A DNA stretch of 7,326 nt, taken from positions 1 to 7,326 of the forward strand of contig CAIXAY010000053.1 in NCBI GenBank assembly GCA_903917505.1, written 5' to 3'. The DNA is from an uncultured beta proteobacterium. GTDB lineage: Bacteria; Pseudomonadota; Gammaproteobacteria; Burkholderiales; Rhodocyclaceae. Every line of letters begins with the position of its first letter. Position 1 is the stretch's first letter. The position numbers were made by a program, and so were the translations under genes. The notes under the pieces are model-generated. The model ran no database searches. It was not told the DNA's origin and worked only from the letters and a program-made list of their open reading frames with translations. This document shows, piece after piece, positions 1-5,922 of the stretch.

Positions 1-21
1 CAAATCATCAGGGCCGCGAAA

Positions 22-2007
22 TTATTTCTCAATCCTGTATCTCCAGCTTGGCGGCAGGCGCCGTGCGCATTGCCGCAAGTCGTGCAATTGTCGAGGCTCG
101 CCCAGGCCATAGTGCAGGTCGGCGAAATGGCCGGCGGCTTCACGGGCCAGGGCGCCGAATTCCGCGCGCTCGCGCGTCACGCGCAAGGCGAAGGCGAGCG
201 GCCCTTCCCACTCGGCGCGGGCGATGCCGAGCCGCTTGAGCTTGCCGCAAAAGTGCCGCCAGGCGCGCTGCGCGGGCGTCGCCGCTCGCCGCCGGTAGAG
301 CGTCCACAGGGTGACCAGCGCGAGTGCAGCCGCGCTGAACGCGGCCAGCGCGACGGTCATGTCGCGCCAATCCGGTTCGTTCATGCCGAGCCGGCTCAGC
401 ACCTCGCGCTGCCGCTGCGGATTGTACCCGAGCACCCACTGATTCCACGCGTTGTTCGCCGCTTCCCAGCGGTCGCGCAGGTCGCGCAGCCAGCCGGCGT
501 CGATGCGCAGCAGCCCCGGCAGCGGATCGCCGGCCGGCAGGGCGGCTTCGATGCCCTGGTCGATGCGCGAGGGCGCGACGGCGCCGGTCGGGTCAACGCG
601 CACCCAGCCTTTTTCCGCGAGCCAGATTTCGGCCCAGGCATGGGCGTCGGACTGGCGCACCGTCAGATAGCCGTCGATCGGATTGATCTCGCCGCCCTGA
701 TAGCCGGCGACGACGCGCGCCGGGACGCCGGCGGCGCGCATCAGGAAAACGTAGGCCGAGGCGAAATGTTCGCAAAAGCCGCTCTTGGTATCGAACAGGA
801 AATCATCGACGGCGTTCTCGCCAAGCAGGGGTGGTTGCAGCGTGAATACGAAGTCTTCCTGGCGGAAATAAAGCAGGGCGGCGTTGGAGATCATCTCCGG
901 TGTTTTGAACCTGGCCTGCCAGGCCTGCGCCAGTTCGCGCGCGCGCGGAGTGAGCGCGCGCGGCAGGCGCAGCGCCTGCCGCAGCAAGTCCGGTGCTTCC
1001 TGCCGGGCGGCGACGAAATCGACGCCCGAGGTGAAGGCGAAGCGCGCGCGGTTGCGCACCGGTTCGCGCGCGAAAGTTTCGAGCGTCGGCATCAGCGCGC
1101 TGTCGTCCGGCAATTTGAGCGGCAGGTCGAGCGGCAGCAGCCAGCGCAGGTTGTGCGGCTCGAGCGTGATCACGTAGCTGTAGCTGCGGCCGCGAAATTC
1201 GACCGCCGGCGTTTTGCCGCCGCGTTGCAGGTAAGCCGGGGTGGCGCGCCAGGTCCTGCCGTCGTAGTCGTTGAACACCGGGCCGCGCCAGTAGAGCAGC
1301 GATTTCTCCGGCACCTCGCCGGAGAACTGGACACGGAAGGCGATCGCGCCCGACTGGATCAGGTTGTCGAGCGAGCCCGGCGACATCTGGCCCGACAGGC
1401 CGGTTAGCCCTGAATAGGCGTCCTGCGGCAGGCCCCAGAGCGGGCCGGCGACGCGCGGAAAAAGCAGGAAGGCGATGAGCATGAAGGGCACGGCCTGGGC
1501 GAGCAGCAGCGCCGCGTAGCGCAGGATGACGATGGTTGGCTGGGCGCCGCCGTGCAGGCGGATCAGGGTTGCGGTAAGAAGGGTCGCGGCGGCCAGCAGC
1601 CACAGTCCGGTCGGGATGCTTTGCGAATAGAGGTAGTGCGTGAGGAGCAGGAAAAAACCGAGCATGACGACGACCGTGGCATCGCGCCGCGTGCGCATTT
1701 CCATCGGTTTGAGGGCGACGAACAGGTAGAGCAGCGCGACGCCGGCATCGCGGCCGAACAGCGTGCGGTACTCCCAGCCGATGCCGGCCAGCCCGGCGAC
1801 GACGATGAGCGCCAGCAGTCCGCGCGCCGGCAGGGGTTCGTTGCGGTGCCACAGCCAGGCGCGCCACAGCAGGATGGCGCCGACGAGCAGCGTGAGCCAG
1901 AGCGGCAGGTGCTCGGCATGCGGTGCCGCCGTCGCCAGGGCGACGGCGAGCAGCCACGCGACGGCGCCATGTTCGAGGGCGGGCTGCGCCGGCTTGTTAC
2001 TCGCCAT
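22..2007 (-). CDS. tgpA: TgpA-type membrane transglutaminase (DUF3488, transglutaminase core, DUF4129)
   Basis: This is a predicted inner-membrane protein of 661 residues. It has about seven hydrophobic N-terminal segments (residues 15-186, DUF3488), a large soluble part that should be periplasmic, one C-terminal membrane helix (about 550-571), and a short cytosolic DUF4129-like tail. The transglutaminase core shows the Cys-His-Asp triad: C412 in SGFCEHFASA, H456 in SDAHAWAEIW and D472 in VDPTGAV. The domain order and length match Pseudomonas TgpA, a membrane transglutaminase important for viability; its natural substrate is not established. The ATG at 2007 overlaps the DUF58 stop (ATGGCGAGTAA), which suggests translational coupling. 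An in-frame GTG at 2037 would add ten residues and overlap DUF58 by 41 bases. Neither start has a clear ribosome-binding site, so I prefer the ATG. The family call is firm; the precise activity is not. Confidence 0.93.
   Translation of the reverse strand: MASNKPAQPALEHGAVAWLLAVALATAAPHAEHLPLWLTLLVGAILLWRAWLWHRNEPLPARGLLALIVVAGLAGIGWEYRTLFGRDAGVALLYLFVALKPMEMRTRRDATVVVMLGFFLLLTHYLYSQSIPTGLWLLAAATLLTATLIRLHGGAQPTIVILRYAALLLAQAVPFMLIAFLLFPRVAGPLWGLPQDAYSGLTGLSGQMSPGSLDNLIQSGAIAFRVQFSGEVPEKSLLYWRGPVFNDYDGRTWRATPAYLQRGGKTPAVEFRGRSYSYVITLEPHNLRWLLPLDLPLKLPDDSALMPTLETFAREPVRNRARFAFTSGVDFVAARQEAPDLLRQALRLPRALTPRARELAQAWQARFKTPEMISNAALLYFRQEDFVFTLQPPLLGENAVDDFLFDTKSGFCEHFASAYVFLMRAAGVPARVVAGYQGGEINPIDGYLTVRQSDAHAWAEIWLAEKGWVRVDPTGAVAPSRIDQGIEAALPAGDPLPGLLRIDAGWLRDLRDRWEAANNAWNQWVLGYNPQRQREVLSRLGMNEPDWRDMTVALAAFSAAALALVTLWTLYRRRAATPAQRAWRHFCGKLKRLGIARAEWEGPLAFALRVTRERAEFGALAREAAGHFADLHYGLGEPRQLHDLRQCARRLPPSWRYRIEK
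936..962. repeat. Alternating CG tracts inside tgpA
   Basis: Twelve bases of pure CG alternation (936-947) and nine bases of GC alternation (954-962) are separated by six bases. The second tract runs into the inverted repeat at 960-982. Alternating CG is the sequence most prone to Z-DNA. It encodes part of TPRARELAQ and neighbouring residues in TgpA, so protein coding may be the only reason for it. Confidence 0.7.
960..982. repeat. Perfect 11-bp inverted repeat inside tgpA
   Basis: The arm GCGGCAGGCGC (960-970) is followed by a single A (971) and then its exact reverse complement (972-982). It lies in coding DNA for the stretch RQALRLPR of TgpA. It could form a cruciform or an mRNA hairpin. 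It may be chance in GC-rich coding DNA, since Arg/Leu/Ala codons favour such symmetry. Confidence 0.8.
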
Positions 2008-2947
2008 AGAGGGCCAGCGCTTCAAGGCAGGCGTCACGATGCGGATGGCCCTGGTCGGGAACTATTGCGCGGCCGGGCAAGCGCAGGCCGTAGCGGATCT
2101 GCATCGCCTCGGCGCCGATCACCCAGCCGGCGAGAATCGACAGCTGTGTCTCGAGCGCCATGCCCGGCAGCCGCGACAGGTCGAACCACAGTTCCTCGGC
2201 GACGCCGCCGGCGAACTGCTTGATCAACAGCGGCCGGTGCTCGGCATCGCGCGCCACGGCTTTCCAGGCGATGTGCCGCGGCGAGTCGTTCAACTGGCGC
2301 AGGCGCAGGCCGGTGAAATCCTCCTGGCCGGCCTCGCCGTGCCGCTGGCCGGTCTGCGCGACGGCGGCGGGCGGCGGCAGCGGCGCCGCCAGCGGCAGCG
2401 GATAAACGAGGCAGGAGAGCGCCGGATGCGGGTAACTCCAGGCGCGGAACAGGCCGAGCGGATAGCGCGTCTCCAGGGTGATGCGGCCCGGGTCGAGGCG
2501 GCCGCGGCGCGGCGCCGGGCAGGGGATGGCGACCAGCGCCTGGGCACCGGGCGCGACGTCGACGCCGACGCTCTGGTGTCCGCCGAAAGCCAGCGCCAGC
2601 GCGCGACGCGCGTGGCGATGCGTGTTTTCGAGGCAGATCTGGAAGTGCGCGACCTCGCCGGCGAACACCGGCTCGGCGCGTCCGGGCGTGAGGCGCAGCG
2701 CGATCAGGTTTCTGAAAGTGTGCAGCATCGCCATGACGCCGAGGCCGGCAAGCAGGAAGACCAGCGCGTGGCCGAGGCTGAGGTTGTAGTTGATCGCGCC
2801 GAGCAGCATCACGCAGAGAAGCAGGGCGAAGAGCAGGCCGCTCTTCGTCGGCACGATGAAGATGCGCCGCTGACCAAGAACGATTGGTAAGTCTTCGTCA
2901 CGGCCAAAACGGAACAGCCATTGGCGCAGTGTCGCAACGATGCTCAT
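1997..2947 (-). CDS. DUF58 domain membrane protein, partner of MoxR and TgpA
   Basis: This 316-residue protein has two hydrophobic segments near the N-terminus (about 33-54 and 59-75). A beta-rich region (about 85-180) follows, then a Pro/Ala-rich linker (about 183-197), then the DUF58 signature GLRLRQLNDSPRHIAW (residues 213-228, with R224 and W228). After it, FDLSRL (255-260) resembles the first metal-site motif of vWA domains, DxSxS, but the last Ser is replaced by Leu. DUF58 proteins commonly sit beside MoxR ATPases and are thought to be their membrane-linked partners; the biochemical role is unknown. The ATG at 2947 shares its A with the MoxR stop (TGATG), so translation is probably coupled. 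A TTG one codon upstream is an unlikely alternative. The stop lies inside the start of tgpA. Confidence 0.92.
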   Translation of the reverse strand: MSIVATLRQWLFRFGRDEDLPIVLGQRRIFIVPTKSGLLFALLLCVMLLGAINYNLSLGHALVFLLAGLGVMAMLHTFRNLIALRLTPGRAEPVFAGEVAHFQICLENTHRHARRALALAFGGHQSVGVDVAPGAQALVAIPCPAPRRGRLDPGRITLETRYPLGLFRAWSYPHPALSCLVYPLPLAAPLPPPAAVAQTGQRHGEAGQEDFTGLRLRQLNDSPRHIAWKAVARDAEHRPLLIKQFAGGVAEELWFDLSRLPGMALETQLSILAGWVIGAEAMQIRYGLRLPGRAIVPDQGHPHRDACLEALALYGE

Positions 2948-3891
2948 CAACTCAGCGCGGTGGCGTGGATCAGTTGGGTGATGTCCGCCGGGCGCGCGTG
3001 GCTGGCGCTGTTGATCAGGCGCAACCGGTGGCAGGCGACACCGGGCAGGACCGCCTGCACGTCCTCGGGCAGCACCATGCGCCGGCCGTCGATGAAGGCC
3101 CAGGCGCGGGCGACTGCGAGCAGCGCCAGCGCGGCGCGCGGACTTAAGCCATGCACGAATTGCGGACTGTTGCGCGTCGCCTCGATCAGCGTCTGCACAT
3201 AGTCGAGCAGCGGCGCCGAGACGTGCACCGCCGCCGCCTGCCGCTGCAGCGGCGCCAGCTGGTCGGGCGCGAAGCAGGCGGCCAGCGTCGGCAATTGCTC
3301 GCGCCGCCCGCCGCCTTCGAGCAGGGCGCGTTCGGCATCATGATCGGGATAGCCCAGCTCGATGCGCACCAGGAAGCGATCGAGCTGCGACTCGGGCAGC
3401 GGGAAGGTGCCGATCTGGGTCGACGGATTCTGCGTGGCGATGACGAAAAAGGGTTCGGGCAGCGGCCGCGTCTGCCCGTCGATGGTGACCTGCCGCTCTT
3501 CCATCGCCTCGAGCAGCGCGCTTTGCGTTTTCGGCGTCGCCCGGTTGATTTCGTCGGCGAGCAGCACCTGCGAGAACAGCGCGCCGGGGAGGAACTTGAA
3601 ATCGCTGTGTTCGCGGTCGAAAATAGAAATGCCAATGACATCAGCGGGCAGCATGTCGCTGGTAAACTGGATGCGCGAGAACTGTAGTCCGAGCAGGCGC
3701 GCCAGCGTGTGCGCCAGCGTCGTCTTGCCGACGCCCGGCAGGTCTTCGATCAGCAGGTGGCCGCGCGCCAGCAGGCAGGCCAGGGCGAGGCGGATCTGCC
3801 CCTCCTTGCCGAGGATGATCTGGTTGGCCGCGGCGATCACCTCGGCGATCGTCGATTCGCGGGCCGGCAGGGCCGTCTGGGTTGATGTCAT
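2947..3891 (-). CDS. MoxR-family AAA+ ATPase
   Basis: This 314-residue cytosolic ATPase is of normal MoxR length. It shows Walker A LPGVGKTT (51-58, K56), Walker B VLLADEINRA (109-118, D113 and E114), sensor 1 in IATQNP (N155), a DRF arginine-finger region (171-173) and sensor 2 in SPRAALAL (R252). MoxR proteins are chaperone-like ATPases that help assemble or activate partner proteins, often vWA or DUF58 proteins encoded next door. It heads the operon with DUF58 and TgpA, so those two are its likely clients. The frame stays open far upstream, across the antisense strand of the deacetylase gene. The ATG at 3891 is the sensible start because the AAA+ fold begins soon after it and the upstream extension has no family resemblance. 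No Shine-Dalgarno-like purine run precedes this ATG. Confidence 0.96.
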   Translation of the reverse strand: MTSTQTALPARESTIAEVIAAANQIILGKEGQIRLALACLLARGHLLIEDLPGVGKTTLAHTLARLLGLQFSRIQFTSDMLPADVIGISIFDREHSDFKFLPGALFSQVLLADEINRATPKTQSALLEAMEERQVTIDGQTRPLPEPFFVIATQNPSTQIGTFPLPESQLDRFLVRIELGYPDHDAERALLEGGGRREQLPTLAACFAPDQLAPLQRQAAAVHVSAPLLDYVQTLIEATRNSPQFVHGLSPRAALALLAVARAWAFIDGRRMVLPEDVQAVLPGVACHRLRLINSASHARPADITQLIHATALS

Positions 3892-3906
3892 AATCAAAGT
3901 TTTGGG

Positions 3907-3938
3907 CTGACAATGGGGCGCAAGCGGCGCACTATACG
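3907..3938 (+). promoter_or_regulatory. Weak candidate promoter for the deacetylase gene
   Basis: CTGACA (3907-3912) matches the -35 consensus TTGACA at five of six positions. The best following -10-like hexamer is TATACG (3933-3938). The 20-base spacer is longer than the usual 16-18, so the match is poor. Transcription from here would start just before the ribosome-binding site near 3969, which is compatible with the GTG start at 3979. Confidence 0.2.
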
Positions 3939-3948
3939 GGCTACTATA
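3931..3948 (-). promoter_or_regulatory. Candidate -10 elements for the moxR operon
   Basis: Read on the minus strand, TATAGT occurs twice, at 3948-3943 and 3936-3931. Each matches the sigma-70 -10 consensus TATAAT at five of six positions. Either would give a leader of roughly 30-45 bases before the moxR ATG. Neither has a convincing -35 box at the normal distance, so these are candidates only. An activator could compensate for the weak -35. Confidence 0.35.
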
Positions 3949-3954
3949 TCCCGT
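3936..3954. promoter_or_regulatory. Operator-like inverted repeat in the divergent region
   Basis: The arms ACGGG (3936-3940) and CCCGT (3950-3954) are perfectly complementary around a 9-base, mostly AT spacer. The spacer contains one of the candidate minus-strand -10 boxes. Short symmetric sites overlapping a -10 box are typical of repressor operators. The arms are only five bases long and could arise by chance in GC-rich DNA. Confidence 0.25.
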
Positions 3955-3967
3955 CTGCCCGACGGCA

Positions 3968-3973
3968 GGGAGG
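3968..3973 (+). promoter_or_regulatory. Ribosome-binding site that fixes the deacetylase start
   Basis: GGGAGG lies five bases before the GTG at 3979 and is a strong Shine-Dalgarno sequence. It selects the GTG over the in-frame ATG at 3913, which would add 22 Arg-rich residues (MGRKRRTIRA and so on) that do not look like part of the deacetylase fold. Confidence 0.8.
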
Positions 3974-3978
3974 CCAGA

Positions 3979-4905
3979 GTGAGCAGCACCGCATTCATCA
4001 CCCATCGTGATTGCCATTTGCATGACATGGGCTCGCATCATCCGGAGTGTCCGGCGCGCCTCTCTGCGATCAATGATCATTTGATCGCGCAGGGGCTGGA
4101 TCACTACCTCGCGCATTACGAGGCGCCGCTGGCCAGCTTCGAGCAGTTGCGGCGCGTGCATTCCGCCGCCCACCTCGATCGCCTGAAGCGCAGCTCGCCG
4201 GCGCACGGCATCGTCCACCTTGACCCGGATACGGCGATGAACGCGCATACCTGGCAAGCCGCGTTGCGCGCGGCGGGCGCCGGCGTGATGGCCGTCGACC
4301 TGGTGATGGCCGGCGAGGTGCAGAACGCCTTTTGCGCCGTGCGGCCGCCCGGGCACCACGCCGAACGGGAGACCGCCATGGGTTTCTGCTTCTTCAACAA
4401 CATCGCGGTTGCCGCCGCCCATGCCTTGCGGGCGCATGGCTTGTCGCGCGTGGCCATCGTCGATTTCGACGTTCATCACGGCAACGGGACCGAGGATTGT
4501 TTCCAGGGCAACGAGCAGGTGCTGATGGTCAGCATCTTCCAGCATCCGTTTTACCCCTATAGCGGAACCGAGTGCAAGGCGAGCAATATGCTCAATGTGC
4601 CGCTTCCCGGCGGGTCCGACAGTGACGATTTCCGCCAGGTCGTCTATGATGTGTGGCTGCCGCGGCTGCGCCAGTTCAAGCCCGAGCTGATTCTTGTTTC
4701 AGCGGGCTTCGACGCGCATGTCGAGGACGATCTGGGCGGAATGAAACTTTTTGAAATGGATTTCGTCTGGGTGACCGAACAGCTCAAACAGGTCGCTGAA
4801 GAATGCGCCCAGGGGCGGATCGTGTCCATGCTCGAAGGCGGCTACGTCATGTCGGCGCTGGCGCGCAGCGTCGCCGCGCATCTGCGGGTGCTGGCCGGCC
4901 TTTGA
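3979..4905 (+). CDS. Histone-deacetylase-family zinc amidohydrolase
   Basis: This 308-residue enzyme belongs to the arginase/deacetylase fold and is predicted to remove acyl groups from lysine or other acylated amines using one zinc ion. Visible motifs in order are HPECPARL (21-28), PPGHHAE with the catalytic His pair H126 and H127, GFCFFNN (135-141), [10 protein letters not shown] with zinc ligands D164 and H166, SAGFDAH with zinc ligand D245, and LEGGY with Y289 as the likely transition-state Tyr. All key residues are present, so it should be active. The GTG start is set by a strong ribosome-binding site. It is transcribed away from the moxR operon. Bacterial relatives act on acetylated proteins, polyamines or small amides; the substrate here cannot be read from sequence. 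No signal peptide is seen, so it is cytosolic. Confidence 0.95.
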   Translation: MSSTAFITHRDCHLHDMGSHHPECPARLSAINDHLIAQGLDHYLAHYEAPLASFEQLRRVHSAAHLDRLKRSSPAHGIVHLDPDTAMNAHTWQAALRAAGAGVMAVDLVMAGEVQNAFCAVRPPGHHAERETAMGFCFFNNIAVAAAHALRAHGLSRVAIVDFDVHHGNGTEDCFQGNEQVLMVSIFQHPFYPYSGTECKASNMLNVPLPGGSDSDDFRQVVYDVWLPRLRQFKPELILVSAGFDAHVEDDLGGMKLFEMDFVWVTEQLKQVAEECAQGRIVSMLEGGYVMSALARSVAAHLRVLAGL

Positions 4906-5014
4906 TGGAATCATCGCGTGCTGCGCCCGGTCGATTGGCGTGCGGCCGCGTTTTTCATGCCGCCGGGTCCGCCTTCGGTTAAAATTGCAGGATCATTTGT
5001 CTGGCACTCTATTC
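4906..5014 (+). promoter_or_regulatory. Gap before dapA with a possible -10 box
   Basis: This 109-base gap follows the deacetylase stop. TAAAAT at 4980-4985 matches TATAAT at five of six positions and would start transcription near 4992, giving a dapA leader of about 23 bases. I find no good -35 box at the usual distance. A weak stem GCGGC (4942-4946) with GCCGC (4959-4963) is present but has no T-run after it, so I do not call a terminator. The deacetylase could therefore read through into dapA. Confidence 0.35.
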
Positions 5015-5899
5015 ATGAACACAATAACTGGATCTATCGTTGCGTTGGTCACGCCGATGCACGCCGACGGGAGCCTCGATCTGGGCTGCCTGCGCGAGCT
5101 CGTAGACTTCCATGTGCGCGAAGGGACCGATGCTATCGTCGTCGTCGGCACCACCGGCGAATCGCCGACCGTCAATGTCGAAGAGCACCATGAACTGATC
5201 AAGATCGTCGTCGCCCAGGCCGCCGGCCGCGTTCCGGTGATCGCCGGGACTGGCGCCAATTCGACGGCGGAAGCCATCGAAATGACGCGTTTTGCCAAAG
5301 AGGTCGGCGCCGACGCCGCGCTGTCGGTCGTTCCCTATTACAACAAGCCGACGCAGGAAGGCCTCTACCGCCATTTCCGGGCCATTGCCGAGGCGGTGGA
5401 TATTCCGCTGATTCTCTACAACGTTCCCGGCCGCACGGTGGCCGACCTGGCCAACGAAACGGCCCTGCGCCTGGCGCAGATTCCGAATATCGTCGGCATC
5501 AAGGATGCGACCGGAAATATCGATCGCGGCAGCGAGCTGATCGCCCGCGCGCCGGCCGGCTTTGCCGTGTATAGCGGCGACGACCAGAGTGCCTGTGCGC
5601 TGTTGCTGATGGGCGGGCAGGGCAATATCTCGGTGGTGGCCAATGTCGCGCCGCGCCTGATGCACGAAATGTGCGTCGCGGCGCTGAAGGGCGATTTGGC
5701 GAAAGCGCGCGAGATCAATTTCCGGCTGCTTGGTTTGCATCGCCACCTGTTCTGCGAAGCCAATCCGATCCCGGTCAAGTGGGCCTGCCAGCAACTCGGC
5801 TTGATCAAGGAAGGCATCCGTTTGCCATTGACCCCGCTATCGCCGGAGTGCCATGAGCGAGTTCGCGTGGCCATGCACCAGGCCGGTTTGCTGGCTTGA
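5015..5899 (+). CDS. dapA: 4-hydroxy-tetrahydrodipicolinate synthase
   Basis: DapA condenses pyruvate with aspartate semialdehyde, the committed step toward diaminopimelate (peptidoglycan) and lysine, in the cytosol. The 294-residue protein has the class I aldolase TIM-barrel pattern. The Schiff-base lysine is K163 in GIKDATGN. Other active-site residues are T46 and T47 in GTTGESP, Y109, Y135 and R140 in LYNVPGRT. All align with E. coli T44, T45, Y107, Y133, R138 and K161 at a constant offset of two. The ATG at 5015 begins [15 protein letters not shown], the normal N-terminus. It has no close Shine-Dalgarno sequence; the AGGA at 4989 is too far away and would better fit a TTG at 4997, which I consider unlikely. 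bamC follows after 23 bases in the same direction, as dapA-bamC does in E. coli. Confidence 0.98.
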   Translation: MNTITGSIVALVTPMHADGSLDLGCLRELVDFHVREGTDAIVVVGTTGESPTVNVEEHHELIKIVVAQAAGRVPVIAGTGANSTAEAIEMTRFAKEVGADAALSVVPYYNKPTQEGLYRHFRAIAEAVDIPLILYNVPGRTVADLANETALRLAQIPNIVGIKDATGNIDRGSELIARAPAGFAVYSGDDQSACALLLMGGQGNISVVANVAPRLMHEMCVAALKGDLAKAREINFRLLGLHRHLFCEANPIPVKWACQQLGLIKEGIRLPLTPLSPECHERVRVAMHQAGLLA

Positions 5900-5911
5900 T
5901 TGAAGATTTTC

Positions 5912-5915
5912 AGGA
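5912..5915 (+). promoter_or_regulatory. Ribosome-binding site of bamC
   Basis: AGGA lies seven bases before the ATG at 5923. It favours this start over an in-frame TTG at 5896 that would add nine residues ahead of the lipoprotein signal peptide and overlap the dapA stop. Confidence 0.7.
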
Positions 5916-5922
5916 CGACTCG

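Larger units (their letters stand above)
3892..3978. promoter_or_regulatory. Divergent control region between moxR operon and deacetylase gene
   Basis: These 87 bases separate two genes that diverge, so promoters for both must lie here or extend into one of the genes. The stretch contains an AT-rich core (about 3931-3949) in otherwise GC-rich DNA, two ACTATA copies 12 bases apart (3931-3936 and 3943-3948), an inverted repeat ACGGG-N9-CCCGT (3936-3954) and a strong ribosome-binding site next to the GTG at 3979. An in-frame ATG at 3913 exists on the plus strand but lies upstream of the real start signals. Confidence 0.7.

Noticed and set aside
70..1407. A 445-codon open frame on the plus strand, antisense to tgpA
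   Set aside because: It is a shadow of GC-rich codons. It is rich in Arg, Gln, Ala and Glu without any family motif, while the minus strand has a complete transglutaminase protein.
2360..2400. GGC/GCC-rich near-repeats in the DUF58 gene
   Set aside because: They encode the Pro/Ala-rich linker of the protein and are explained by codon bias for Pro, Ala and Leu.
1763..2890. A 375-codon plus-strand frame spanning the tgpA/DUF58 junction
   Set aside because: It has low-complexity Arg/Gln/Ala composition and no recognisable domain, and it is antisense to two clear genes.
3240..3253. 14-base perfect palindrome within moxR
   Set aside because: It is short and GC-rich and fits ordinary Leu-Gln-Arg-Gln codons; isolated palindromes of this length are expected.
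3913..3978. N-terminal extension of the deacetylase from the ATG at 3913
   Set aside because: The 22 extra Arg-rich residues are not family-like, and a strong ribosome-binding site sits right before the GTG at 3979.
3892..4545. Upstream extension of the moxR frame, open for over 200 codons
   Set aside because: It is antisense to the deacetylase gene, which has full catalytic motifs. MoxR proteins are about 310-330 residues and the ATG at 3891 gives that length.
4942..4963. Possible terminator after the deacetylase gene
   Set aside because: The stem is only five base pairs with a long loop, and no T-run follows it.
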